NCBI GenBank assembly: GCA_024364735.1
Contig: JAGFNQ010007711.1
Span: 50,586-114,585, forward strand
Source of the DNA: Boesenbergia rotunda
Taxonomy: Eukaryota > Streptophyta > Magnoliopsida > Zingiberales > Zingiberaceae
Direction: 5' to 3'
Length of the DNA: 64,000 bases
This document shows positions 47,500 through 59,399 of this stretch, in pieces. Each line of letters begins with the position of its first letter. Positions within the stretch are counted from its first letter, which is position 1. A program made the translations under genes and the position numbers. The notes under the pieces were generated by a model. That model was given only the letters and a program-made list of their open reading frames with translations, had not been told where the DNA came from and made no database searches.

Positions 47500-48400
47500 A
47501 AGTGAAGTGGACCGAGTACTGTTGATGCTGACTTCGACCTATAAAAAAGTAACCGTTAGCAACTCGCCAAGAAAAATCCCCGATAAGGTCCTCCGACGGT
47601 CCAGTCAGTCACCGCGAGAGAAGAGAGCAAAGTAATGGAATAGTAGAAAAAACACTATCGCGCGTGTACTTGCGAAGTGGAATGCAGAGGGGCTTATATA
47701 ACCGAGGGAGCTGGCAACTTCTGCCCACGTCTGTTGCTTTTTGTCTTATGCGAGAGCAGGACAAGGTGTCGCATGCGGGGCCAGGGTAAGGGGCGTTGTC
47801 AGCTCGTTGACGGGCGCCATCCTGCGCTACTCAGTCTGACACAAGCATAAGTAGCCGTGGTACGGAGTGCGAGGGTATAACAGGAAGATCACTGTGTCAG
47901 CGAGATACTCGCGATTCGAGCACGAACGGTGTCAGACCTGCGCCGACTCCCGTATCACTTCTATTAGTGTGTGTTAGAGAGTAGGTGTCTATGGGGTTCT
48001 GACAAACCTCGAATGGGAGTGCCGACCGACGGCGTCGAGTGAACATTGGCCATGCGGCCACTAGCTACTTCTGAGATTGAGTCGGTGTGATTCCCGAGTC
48101 GTGGAGCGCTCGGACTGTGCTTTTCGAGTTAGGGAGCGCTCGGGTTTGACTAATCCGACTCAGCCTAGGGTCAAGTAGTTAGAGGCTCGAGAATTTTCTG
48201 GCTCAGCCGTCGATATCTCTTAACATTATGTTCATGCCGGTCGGGGTCGGACACTCATGTTCCTGAGTGAAATAGGTCAGGCTCTATCCGATCGGCTATT
48301 GGCTCGGTCGGCTCGGCTCACCTGGACCCTAGGACCCCGGTCCGGCCCAATTCTAATTAATGTGACACCAGGCTGGCCACCTAAGTTATACGGGAGCTAG
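47500..48400 (+). mobile_element. Gypsy-type LTR fragment
   Basis: The segment from about 47560 (AATCCCCGATAAGGTCCTCC) to the TATA region GGCTTATATAACCGAGGGAG at 47691-47710 matches the LTR at 59480-59650 in order and spacing. No internal coding region accompanies it, so it is a solo or partial LTR. A related 45-bp direct repeat stands on both sides (47417-47461 and 48417-48461). Confidence 0.6.
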
Positions 48401-48464
48401 GCCAGGATCAATTTGTTTATATGGTTCAATAAAATGATAAGAATAAATCAACTCTCATGCTGTC

Positions 48465-49680
48465 TCAAAGGAAATTTCAAAGATCAGACGGATCGACATC
48501 ACTCGTGCCTTTTAGTCTTTTACCGAGTTTGGATCACGAGGAGGAGTCGCGTTCAAAGGACTCACCACCGTTCCCTTGGAATTTTCACACAGAGAACTAT
48601 TTTTGTCTTTAAATTTTACTTATCGTCGTTTAATAAGTCAAAGTACAATAAAAACAAATCTTTAGGTTACTTGTACTAATTTATCAGTTTTCTTTTCTTT
48701 TTCGTTCGGATGGATCACATTTGGGACTTGTCCGCTTATCCATGAAGATGTGGTCGACACCGATTTTACTTTGTTGGTCAAAGCGATTGACAATGATGTG
48801 CGATATAATTTTGATAAAAGTCAAACTCGTTGCTTGATTTTAAAATTGCGTGGTGGTATCGTTGACCTGAAGTTTTAGTTCCACCAAAAACAAATTTTTT
48901 ATTATGCAATATAAATTTTATAAAGGGCATACACTAATCCCGAATATTCTACGCGATCGGTCTCATAATTATTTATAAATAGATAAATTAGAAAACCTAA
49001 TAAATCATCATATGAAAGGGTAGGTCAATACGGAAGAGGTAAATCAAGAAAATTATTAGTTCGGATATTGTGACTAGCACGTGGGAAGGACGAGCATACT
49101 GGCTTTGTCAAATTTTAACTTCAGATCTCAAGATAGCAACACTCACATACTAATTGTCAATTCATCCCATGAAAATTAGGAAGATATCCACATGAAGCTT
49201 GTCTAACACATAGAAAGGTACAATGCTACTGTTTGGATGGTTTTTCACGAAAAAATTTCATAGGATGAGATCGATTATTTTCATGATTAATTAATTTAAA
49301 GAGTTGGATATGTCAATGAAAAAAAAATGAGACGTGCATTAAGCAAGAGGAGAGGAGAACTGGGAGTCTGTGTTGATGAAAGTATGAATCGGCTGATGAG
49401 AACCCGCCCGGTATTCCGAGATTGTAAAAACAGGATTCCTCCGTTGCCATCCAGAATGGACTTGTTATAATCCAGAAACATGCATGCTCACACAGGCTTG
49501 AAATATCGAACTGAAATGCGTAAGAAGAAAGAGATAGGAAGCAGTCACAGGGTCTGCCTATATAGCTAGCCACACAGGGAAACCTTTTGGCTTCGTACAT
49601 AGCTCTCTCATCCACCCCAATTTTAACTCTCCAAGCTTCCTCCTCTGTTTCCGCCAGTTTCTGTGAGCTTAATTTTAATC
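48465..49680. other. Intergenic region and MYB promoter
   Basis: No recognisable coding sequence. The last few hundred bases should carry the MYB promoter and 5' UTR; a TATATAG at 49559-49565 could be part of it. Confidence 0.35.
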
Positions 49681-49690
49681 TGAATCATTC

Positions 49691-50552
49691 ATGGGGAGGG
49701 CGCCGTGCTGTGACAAGGCCAAGGTGAAGAGAGGGCCGTGGTCGGCGGAGGAAGACCAAGTCCTACGGAACCACATCGAGAAGAATGGCACCGGCGGCAA
49801 CTGGATTGCTTTTCCCCGTAAAGCAGGTTTCTAATTTAATTGATTGTTTCCCGAAATTTGTTTCTCGAATCGAACACTTTGGTTGATTGTTTCAGGTCTC
49901 AATCGTTGCGGGAAGAGCTGCCGTTTGAGATGGCTTAACTATCTCAGGCCTGATATCAAGCGCGGCGGCTTCACTGAGGAAGAAGATGATATCATTTGCA
50001 GTCTTTACATTGAGTTCGGGAGCAGGTAGGTAATTTATTTAGCAGTTCGACCATCATCGCACTTGTGTTCTTTGCTAAGTGGAATCCAATCCTGTATGAA
50101 TCATAATATTTATTAGGTGGTCGATTATCGCCTCTCACCTCCGTGGGAGAACAGACAACGATGTGAAGAACTACTGGAACACCAAGCTGAAAAAGAAGCT
50201 GATGGCGACTTACACGGCGACGGCTCAAACTCCTGCTGCTGCTGTCGATGAACATGTGGAGAGGCGCCAATCGTACGCGACCTTATCCAGCAGTTCGAGT
50301 TTGATGTCGACGGAGCAGAGAGAGGTGAGGTCCAGGATCAGAGAGCAAGAAGGGCCTGCGGCTTCGTCGAGCACAGTCACCATCGAAGAGAGGAGCAGCA
50401 GCAGGATGGGGTACGAGAGTCTGCCGGCCGGCGAAGACGACATGCTTCCGACGGAGTTTGTCGACATGAGCTGGATCAGTGAGCTTCTGGGAACGCCGCG
50501 GGAGGCGGCGCCTCCAATTCCATGTGTCGGATCGGGCTTCGAGCATTATTAA
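49691..50552 (+). CDS. R2R3-MYB transcription factor, subgroup 14-like
   Basis: Three exons (49691-49826, 49896-50025, 50117-50552) encode 233 residues. The start [17 protein letters not shown] is standard. R2 has Trp17, Trp38 and Trp58; R3 has Phe71, Trp90 and Trp109. Both introns are at the two conserved R2R3-MYB positions (after QKAG-equivalent RKAG and after GSR). [20 protein letters not shown] and [12 protein letters not shown] match subgroup 14 (RAX1-3, MYB36, MYB68 and MYB84), regulators of axillary meristems and root endodermis. The remaining C-terminus is acidic and serine-rich, with no EAR repressor motif. Two usually fixed positions differ: LPQK is FPRK and the LPGRTDN loop is LRGRTDN. 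It is a nuclear DNA-binding protein. Exact function is not determined. Confidence 0.93.
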
Positions 50553-50975
50553 TTTATTATATATATATTATTTGAACCATTAAGGGAATATTTTAAAAAT
50601 ATTTGATTTAAAATTACATAATTATAATTTAATTATCTGAAAACATAGAGCTTCCAACGAACCTGCAACATTAAACTTTCTTCACAGTAAAAAGTAATCA
50701 TAATTAATTAATTAACACTCGTCACAATGAAATTAATGATGGACATTTGCTTGATACCCGGATTATAAAGGCTGATAGACACTACACACAGGTTCACATT
50801 GTTGATAAAACACGCAAATAAACTCACCTGAACTTTAAACTGTAAATTTGAGAAGATGAATATATATATTTACTTGGCTGTTGGATTTAACATCTGGGAA
50901 TGTTCTATTTCAAACTTGCGCATTATTATATCAGTCCTTTTCCTTTCCTCAGAAGTGGCTTCTCCAGCAGCACCC

Positions 50976-51720
50976 TTATAAGGCCAAGCTCTCTTTCAGC
51001 TCCATCAAAACATTTGTCATAGTCGGCCTCTTCCGAGAGTCTTGCACTGTGCATCTCCACGCTATATCAGCAACCTTCCAAACCGAATTTATATCGAACC
51101 CACTTCCCAACTTTCGATCGACGATTCTCTCAATATTCCCACTGGCGAGGTTTTGATGCACCCATTCGACTAAGTTAGTGATACTTTTCATACTTGTCAT
51201 GACAGGAGGTTGGGCCGTGATCAGCTCAAAGAGGACCACCCCAAAACTATACACATCGCTCTTCTCGGTAAGCTGGCCGGAAGAGGAATACCTAATTAAA
51301 TAAGGGCAAAAGAAAAGCCAAATTAAGTAGCTTCCTCCCTGTTATTGCTGAAACACAAAAAAGAACAGTAAACATGACATACTCTGGATCGAGATACCCT
51401 GGTGTACCCACAATCGCAGTGGATATATGAGAATGACCGTTGTTGCTGAAAGATTTTGACATTCCAAAATCTGCTATTTTGGCCTCGAGAGTGTCGCTCA
51501 ACAGTATGTTTGAACTCTTCACATCTCTATGGATTATCGACGGCTTGCATGCATTGTGTAAATATTCAAGTCCTGCATACAGACGAATCTCATGATTCTA
51601 AAAGAAGAAGCAACAGACTCCTAATGAACATGCCACGAATGTTCCTATCACCTTGCGCAGCATCAATTGCAATCTGGAGACGTTGTCCCCAACTCAAAAC
51701 ATGCCACGGATGTCTCCAAC
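50976..51720 (-). pseudogene. 5'-truncated LRR-type receptor kinase
   Basis: Three minus-strand exons are intact. One ends at 51652 (LSWGQRLQIAIDAAQ); then come 51572-51383 ([19 protein letters not shown], the DFG in [19 protein letters not shown]) and 51291-50976 (SSSGQLTEKSDVYSFGVVLF to the stop). This is the C-terminal half of a kinase domain with RD catalytic loop and activation segment, similar to LRR-VIII/LRR-I receptor kinases. The P-loop, the ATP-binding lysine, the membrane helix and the LRR ectodomain are missing. Upstream of about 51720 the sequence is retrotransposon: a gag-like start, a primer-binding site and an LTR. All GT-AG junctions of the remaining part are in frame, so the loss may be recent. 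It cannot make an active kinase on its own. Confidence 0.85.
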
Positions 51721-51857
51721 CGTTTTCTCCAATAATTGAAATCGTTTCGATCATATAGAGGTGGGATTCGAGTATCTCATCCTAACGGACCTTCCGAATC
51801 CATCTTCCTCTAGCGTGTTGCTCTCCCGGCGATTAGTCCATTGACGAGCGAACATTC

Positions 51858-51869
51858 GCTCTAATACCA
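51858..51869 (-). promoter_or_regulatory. Primer-binding site of the copia element
   Basis: TGGTATTAGAGC on the minus strand differs by one base from the usual copia TGGTATCAGAGC, which pairs with initiator tRNA-Met. It lies two bases from the LTR end, as required to prime reverse transcription. Confidence 0.8.
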
Positions 51870-51871
51870 TT

Positions 51872-53351
51872 TGTTGGAGACTGGTGAGTACGACTAGAGA
51901 GGGGTGAATAGTCGTTCACCACTTCAATCGCGGTTGTTCCTACACTTCGTTAGTTGGCAACAGAATACAAATAAACTAAACTAACAAAAAGGAAATCAAA
52001 CCACTAACACCAAACCTTTAACATGGTTCGGAGATAAAGCTCCTACTCCACGACAGACCGTAAGGTGGACAATCCCGATCCGTCGATGGATGAGTCCTCG
52101 GAAAGCCTCCAGCTAGCTCGTGTCGCTCCTTGTGGGTAGAGAAACCTCACTACAACCTTGCAACCACACTTGAGCACTTGTAGACTACTAATAAGCTTTA
52201 CCCAAGCTTATTTCGTCAACCTTTGCCAGCCAAACCTAGCTCTCTTAAATAGAGTTTGGTACTGTTCCAACCGTTACTAGTCGACTGGTGCCAACACTAG
52301 TCGACTGGTCCACCCAGATTCGAACGTTATAGTCCAACATTCGAATTCCAGTCGACATCAGTTGACTACACAGAAGATCAGTCGACTGATCTTTCTATGC
52401 CCAACACCAGTCGACTGCTCCATGCAGCAGTCGATTGCCCAAACCCTAAATCTAGGGTTTCAACCCCGAGTACAGTCACTCAACACTTGTCTTTGCTCGA
52501 CCAACCTAGACCTAGCTTTCTAGCCTCCTCCATCAACCTTGCGTCCCTCGGATGCCTCTCCATTCTTCACGCCTTACCTTCTGGAGCTTCCTTCGGCCTC
52601 GATCCTTGTTGTCGGGTCTTCCTTTGCCAAGATGCCACTTGGGTTTTTCTACTTCGTACCTGTATCCTGCATTCTCACAATTCAACATCAAATACAACAA
52701 TAAACCTAACTTAAACATTTGCTCAAATATCAAAACCCAAGGTACCTAGATTGCTCCAACATGTTTGTTGTAAGTCATACCGATATGCGTCTTTATATGC
52801 TGTGATGATTATTTTTCTTTTTATGTTGCTATTGCCAGCCATGTTGGCTGAGGGATAGAGGTGGCCGTTTAGGCTTTGTACACATGCTTTAAGTGTCCAC
52901 CGTACAGGGGAGGTGTTGTCCGATTCTATATTGGGCTAGTCACTCCTCTCGGGGGCGTGACAAACCCACCTTGGACTCTACTTAGTTCCCAATTAGGCCT
53001 GCCTAGTCTCACTAGGACATCACTCGTGTCAAGTGTTTAGCTCGCAGCTAACCCATCTTAGACTCCACCTAGTTCCCAACTAGGTCTTCCCTTTGCCTAA
53101 CTGTAGTTAGGTTTAGTCTCTTGGTAGACTTCCATCTTACCATCGTACGGTTCTTCCAGATCCACTTAGACTTCACCTAATTCCCAACTAGGTCTGTCTA
53201 GTCTCACCAAGACTTCACTTGTCAAGTCTGTGGTCAATCTTAACCTAGTTGCCTCATACATCATTCAAACATTATTGTCAAATATCGAAACATAAGTTCA
53301 CCTAAGCTTAGTCAAACTGATTAACCTTGACTTAAGAAGATTGCTCCAACA
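51872..53351 (-). mobile_element. Copia LTR, 1480 bp, minus orientation
   Basis: Ends are TGTTGGAG and CTCCAACA. On the minus strand it is preceded by a polypurine tract (AAAAAGGAGAGAT, 53364-53352). It is followed by a sequence complementary to initiator tRNA-Met (TGGTATTAGAGC, 51869-51858). It contains GTCGAC palindromes at 52265-52440, a TATA-like CTATTTAAG near 52240, and minisatellite-like repeats with TTCCCAACTAGGTCT (52960-53220). A gag start (MDSEGPLG...) lies just past the primer site. Confidence 0.8.
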
Positions 53352-53364
53352 ATCTCTCCTTTTT

Positions 53365-54640
53365 GATATTTGACAATATGTTTAAATTAGGCTAACCCAT
53401 ATTAGCCCAATTCACATCTTCAATGAGGGATTCTAACTCAAACCTTACATTTTCTTCCCCTTTGACACACATCAAAAACTTATCCAAAGAGTCTCTTTGT
53501 TCAAAGGTATTAAATGAAAGTCTCATACCTCTCATTGCTATGCTCAACCTTGAGAATCAATTCATCAGAATGAAGATATCCATTCTTCATTGTGGCCTCT
53601 CATTAAACAAAAATAGATTATGTATTTAACGAAGACCTCCTCCTCAAAATATGCTCCAACTTCTATCATTGCACCAATAATATTTTTGAGTTCCTAAATC
53701 CTTATGAAAACTTAAAGCAAAGTTATGAGGTTTAAAATTTCAATCTTGAACCTAAACCTTCCCTTAACCTCAAAATTTTCACCATAAACCTTTTCTTTTT
53801 TTGTTTTCATCATGAATATTACTCTGATATACTTATATAAGTATTCCAAAAGGTTAGTAAATGTTAGGTTACTCAAAATTGGATTAATTGACTAAAATCA
53901 GATAGTTGCAATAAAAAATAGTCGTGTTAATCGATTGGTGTTGGGTCCCAATCGATTAAACTATACCTAAATCGATCATTTAATCGATTATGGCAATCTC
54001 AATCGATTAACTGATCGATTTCACGAGCTTCTATGCTTGTGGAAAACCTTCACCAATCGATTGCCTAATCGATTGGTATATGTACCAGATCGATTGGAAG
54101 TTTCTGGTTTCAGAAACTCTTAAATAATTCTACAAAATTTAAAAAATCATGAAATTTTGTATAGATATTATTTATGACATATACTATCATGGGGGAAAAT
54201 TTTTTAAATGAAAATAACTTTCATTTTCAAAGTTTGGCATAAAATTTGAAAATCTTGAAAAACTTCAATATTTCATTCCATTTTGTATTCAACTAATTAA
54301 TGATGATTCCTATCAAAAGATAGACTTCATTAAAGTTTTCTAAAATAATTTTGAAGTGATTTTCAAAAACAATTTTCAACCATGTTATTTGAGTTAAATG
54401 CACATGACTTGTACACTAGCTTTCCTAATGATTGGAGTTCGCATAATCACTTGTTGTGATGAATTTAAAACTTAAATAGATGCACTAAGTCACACTAACA
54501 TTGTAGGAAGAGAATCGAGAAATTTGAGTGGGTGATCGGCTATTCACCCCTTCTAACCGAGTCATCGAACTCAACAAAGTCTATTTCAAATTTTCTGACT
54601 TAGTGTCTGGAGTGGCAATCGTCGGGACTCTTCTAGTGTC
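53365..54640 (-). mobile_element. Copia internal remnant and second LTR edge
   Basis: AT-rich sequence leading to the polypurine tract of the LTR. It includes eight or so ATCGAT palindromes at 53930-54100. Near 54530 it has GGGTGATCGGCTATTCACCCC, which resembles the 3' end of LTRs in this group. No pol was recognised. Confidence 0.45.
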
Positions 54641-54649
54641 ATTATAACA

Positions 54650-55960
54650 CTTTGTTTCTTGAGTTTTTTAATCTTTTTGTTAAAAGAAAGGAATAGAAAG
54701 AGAGAGAGCAACAAAGAATATGAGCAATAATAAATCTTATTATTCATTGGTACTTATCTCTAAGAATAATACTCTATATATAGAATATAAAAGTACTTCA
54801 TCAATTGACCATTAATAAATAAAATTATTATAACAAAATTAGTCTAATAATATAACGAAATTATTCTAATAATTATAATAGAATTCTTAATTTGATTTGA
54901 TCCGATAACTTGATCCGGTCATTTTAATTATATTGAATGAATCTTTTTTAATTATATATTGAATGAATCTTTTTTACTTTTCAAACAGTGAGATCAAAAT
55001 CAAAGGTCAATTCATCATCATTAGTAGCATGGGCGGAGCCACCCATGGGCTAGGGTGGGCTCCAGCCCCACCTACTTTTCAAAGCCTATGTAATAATTTT
55101 TTATTTTATTAATTTTTGAACCCATCAAAAATAAATTAAATATTTAGAAAAAAATAATAAAATCTAAAATAAAAAATAAAAAATAGAGATTATTAAATTA
55201 TTAACATAAAATAAGGATGGTTGAGTTTAAATTAAATGGGATGTGAATTAAATTTAATGGTCAGATGAGGAGATGAATAATTAAATTTAATTGAGTTATG
55301 ACTCAATTAAATGATTCAAAAACCTTCTCTTCCTTCTTTGTTTTTTTTCTTTCACGCGCATACTAGCAACCACCGTTATATATCACCCTCCTCCATCCAC
55401 CAATAACTTCACCTGACAACTCTCGTATTGCTTAGATCAAGGAGAATAATAATTTTACTTATTTTTGAATCTTGTTGTATTCTAGTTCAAAAAGATTATT
55501 ATAGATACAACAATCAATTTAACATACAAGATAAATAATTTTTTTGTTGATATTGAAAAATAATTAGTTAATTTGAGTTAATTATGATTTGTTGTATATG
55601 TTTGATTTATGACTGTTTCAAGTGAAAATTTTATCCATTTGATTTACTTTAATTTTCGTCTCATATATTGCGCTAATATTATTGATTGATTGATTGATTG
55701 TTTTAGATTTTAAAATTGTGCGACTTTGAAATAAAATGTGACAACTTTAAAATTATTTTGAATATTTACGAATAAGTTGTGATTATTTGAGTTGTCATAA
55801 TATTGGACGATAATATTTATGAAATTTTATGTTTGAATTTTATTATTTTAAATTTTGGACGATAATGAGCCCTAGGTAGTTATGAATGTTGGCTAAGCCC
55901 TTGATTAGTAGGTCGTATACTTGCGCTTCGTCTTACGGAACATTAGTATCAGTATATATT
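54650..55960. other. AT-rich intergenic region
   Basis: No gene. A GC-rich island at 55028-55075 (GGGCGGAGCCACCCATGGGC) stands out from AT-rich surroundings. It resembles sequences often found at the ends of plant DNA transposons, but no matching opposite end was found. Confidence 0.3.
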
Positions 55961-55963
55961 CTT

Positions 55964-58306
55964 CTAGAGCTCGATTGGTTTGACAAACAATGAGGTTATT
56001 AAATCCTTGATTTCTCCATCCTCACTGTATCTATCTGTATCCCGGTAGAAGAACTGTGCCGTTCGATCAAGGTTGATCGCGCAAATCTTGAAGTTCTCCT
56101 CGAACAGAGTCGTGTAATTCATTCGATCCCCGTTCATGGCTCTCCAATTTCCCATGATCATCTCCTTGATCATCTCCCGAGCCTCTGCCTCTGACACATC
56201 TTTCTCCTGCATCAAACAGTATTGGATGGTTGAGCAGGCATCACTCTTTTCCGTTTCAACCTGCACATTCAATTATTTATTAATCAATGATAGAATTAAA
56301 ATGAAAAAAATATTTGAGACATTAATTATATATATACCAGATCATTGTGGAGGCGACAGTTCATGGAGGACCACTGTAAAAACTGCGTGTAAGTGCCGAA
56401 ATTGTTTAAGTCTGATTTGGTTAAGTGTGGGCTCATGCAGTAGGCGTGAGTGAGAAAGACATGCCCTGATACCGACATCCATCCATTCTCCAAATACTCT
56501 TCGACTGTGGGAGTGTACTTCTCGTGAGACCATTTAGCTTCCAACAAAAAGGCTTTGCAGAGATCACTCCACTGCATATATATATCGAACAAAATAACTA
56601 TTATTTAATCAACTGTGCTGGTTTTAGTTAATAAGAAGTACATGTAGTACTGGTGAATTAAAGTGAGTAAACATATTACAGCTCTCTTTAGATATGGCAG
56701 TACGTTGAAGCCTTTTTTTTTGACCATTTCATAAGCTGCTTCGTTTGCTGTGTTGAAGACGGCCAGAAAACAGAGTTTCATGTAATCTGGGAGTTTGTCG
56801 ATCGCATGAACATCCCACCTAAAATTAATCAATTACGATCGAGCATATATCAAAGTTAAAAAATTTATCATCTATAAGTTGATCAGAGTTGGAACTAGAT
56901 CGATTCCGTATTAATTAATTACCTCTCCAATGCATCTGTGAAGTTCTCAAGCTCTTCCAAGTTGCCGTAGCCGTCGTAAACATCATCCAGCATTGCGATG
57001 AAACAATTGGCTTTGGTCACTATCTCCCTGAAAGTAGAATATTCCGGTTCAAAGGCGCCTCCAACGGCCCACAAGTAGTTGGCCATCAACCTGTCTCTGA
57101 AAAATGGCAGGCGCTCTGCAAGTCCAAGATCGGACCACCATCTGTTCCATATATTATATTATATAATCTATGAGCGCTGACTGCCTTAGAATTCGCGATA
57201 TATGCACATGGCTACAATCTTACTAATTAATTATACCTCGAAAGTTTGCTGAGTTCTTTCGTGTGCGTATGCTGAACCCTGTTGAAATCCAACTTAGCGA
57301 ATTCTAACAGCTCAGGATTAATCAAACTGCACTCGTCTTTGTTGCTTTGGCTGCAGAATTGTATGAACCACCTGGCGTGTAGTCTTTCCAACCTCCAATT
57401 TAATGGGAGCTCCAACGCATGGGCCACTTTCTGCTTTAGACCAAGTTCAGTAATGGATCCTTGGTTCAGGAGATTTCTCAAGTTCTGAGTGGTGAAATCC
57501 ATGGCCTCCTGCAGTATCACTTCCCCCTCCTTGCCATAAAAAGCCGCCTCATGTAAACTCAGCATTCCTTCGAGAGAAACATCGAAGAACTGGCCGTTCT
57601 CATCCCTGAATCCCTTGAAGATATCTGCATGCATTAATTCAGTCAATATTATATCATTTTTCACAGCTAATTAATTATTAATAATCACAGTTATAAAATG
57701 TCAAATGCATAATGTATATATACCGTCTGACATTGAGAAACCGTTTTGTCTAAGAAGTCTGAAAAGTAGTGCCGTGATGTGGATGTCAGCATCCTTCAGC
57801 TGCAAACATATTATTATGTCTTCCAATGATGCGTGAATAGTATTTAAGGCGTCTTTAATGTCGTCTCTGAAATGATAGGCGACTCCAAGTTGTTGCAGGT
57901 GGTCGATCAGCTGGACCTGCTCTTCCACTTCCTTCTTCTCGCATATTACTTCTCTAATTCTCTCTTTCAGAAACATTATTCTCGTTGTCTGATCCTTGTT
58001 CTCCACCTAACAATTAAATAAAGTTTTGAATATTTAGATTAAATTAAAATGAAAAGAAAAAACAGAGATGTTGAGCTAGGGATTAGTACTAACAGGAGAG
58101 TTAACGGTGAGTGACTGTATGTAGTCATTGCTCGACGAGTTGGGCTTGTAATGAGTACTGCTCGATCTTCGCAACGCCGGTGATTGCCTATCGGCCGTGC
58201 AATGGATGAGCGGGAAGCATGGCTTCTCGGTGGTGATGGATCGCCGGAGAGCACAGAGCTTTGGGTGAAAAGGGATGTATGATGATGCGACAAGATAACT
58301 AGACAT
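55964..58306 (-). CDS. TPS-b class terpene synthase (monoterpene synthase-like)
   Basis: Seven exons (58306-58094, 58006-57724, 57624-57237, 57141-56923, 56818-56680, 56571-56338, 56260-55964), the standard TPS-b number, give 590 residues. An N-terminal serine-rich plastid transit-like peptide precedes RRSSSTHYKPN, where the usual RR(x)8W motif has Asn56 instead of Trp. RDR (310-312) and the first metal motif DDVYD (347-351) are intact, followed by GNLEELE. The second motif, normally (N/D)Dxx(S/T)xxxE, reads NDLVETEKSD across the exon 6/7 junction and is about four residues short. The enzyme would convert a prenyl diphosphate to a cyclic or acyclic terpene in the plastid. The damaged second motif makes full activity doubtful. 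The frame is otherwise open with good GT-AG sites, so expression is plausible. Substrate unknown. Confidence 0.92.
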
Positions 58307-58309
58307 GAT

Positions 58310-59390
58310 TAACGTATAATGCTTGATGCGTTGAATCGGTTGGATTGAGCGTATTCTTTATATGGAGCATAGAGCGCAGAATCCGTCCATGAACATGTTT
58401 CATGTCTGGAAAACTTTAACTTGTCCATGAAGCCTTGAAAAAGACAAAGTTCAACGTTTTTATTCTTTTAAATATGAATATACATGAGTAAAATATGTTT
58501 ATTCTTTCTATCTTGAATACAACCATTGATTCTAAATATAGAATGTGAATAATTAATATTCATTAATATATATCAAAGAGTATCTTTATTTTTCTCTATA
58601 TATGCCTTTCGTATTTAACGTTTGAGATGAGAAAAATTTTATCTTCATCCTCTCTCAATTATATATATTTTTCTCTCTAACTTATTTGATAATGTAATCG
58701 AGTCCTGTTAAGATGAATCTAAAATGAAGTAAACTTGTGAAATGATTCTTTAAATTTGACTTGATTTATTTTTGATGAACTTTATCTTGGTTAAAGTTTA
58801 ACTTGAGTTTAATTTATTTAGATATTATTGAACTTTCAATTCTCAGTTTGGCTTGAACTTGATTTATTTAGATGTTACTGAACTCTCAATTTAATTTTAT
58901 TTGCTCATTTGAAACTTATACCTTGTACATTATTAGTTTGATAATTTAAATTTATTTGTTCATTTTAATTTTTTTTACTTATTTAATAGGTTAATAAAAG
59001 TTTTATTAATGAAAATAATTCATGAATATTGTTCATGCACGAATATTATTTTATTCACGAATATTACGATATGAATATATATGTATTCAACTTTATTTGT
59101 TTTGTTTAACAAATTATATCTTAGGTGTATCAACCGAATATAAATAATTTCTTATTAAGTCCAACATCAAAGTTATTTATGAACGTTTAATTTTTTTAAC
59201 GTTTAATTTTTTTACCGCCCTAATAGATGGGAGTTTAGATTAATATGAGGTTCTTTACCTAGAAGGATATCACTAAAGCCCGAAAGAGGATTAATCTTTT
59301 CTTGAGAGTTCACGTCGATTACAGAATGACAGAAAAATATTAGTCTTATCATGAAAACCAAAAGGCAAGTGATCCTGTCGCGAAGTGGAG
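58310..59390. other. TPS promoter and AT-rich spacer
   Basis: The first 150 bp should contain the TPS promoter. A TATA-like CTTTATATGG is at 58355-58364. The rest is AT-rich with nothing recognised. Confidence 0.4.
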
Positions 59391-59399
59391 TGGTAGTCC

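Noticed and set aside
50976..51522. Complete kinase gene
   Set aside because: Only the C-terminal half of the domain is present; P-loop and catalytic lysine are missing and upstream sequence is retrotransposon.
55028..55075. DNA transposon end
   Set aside because: The GC-rich block looks like one, but no inverted partner or target duplication was found within several kilobases.
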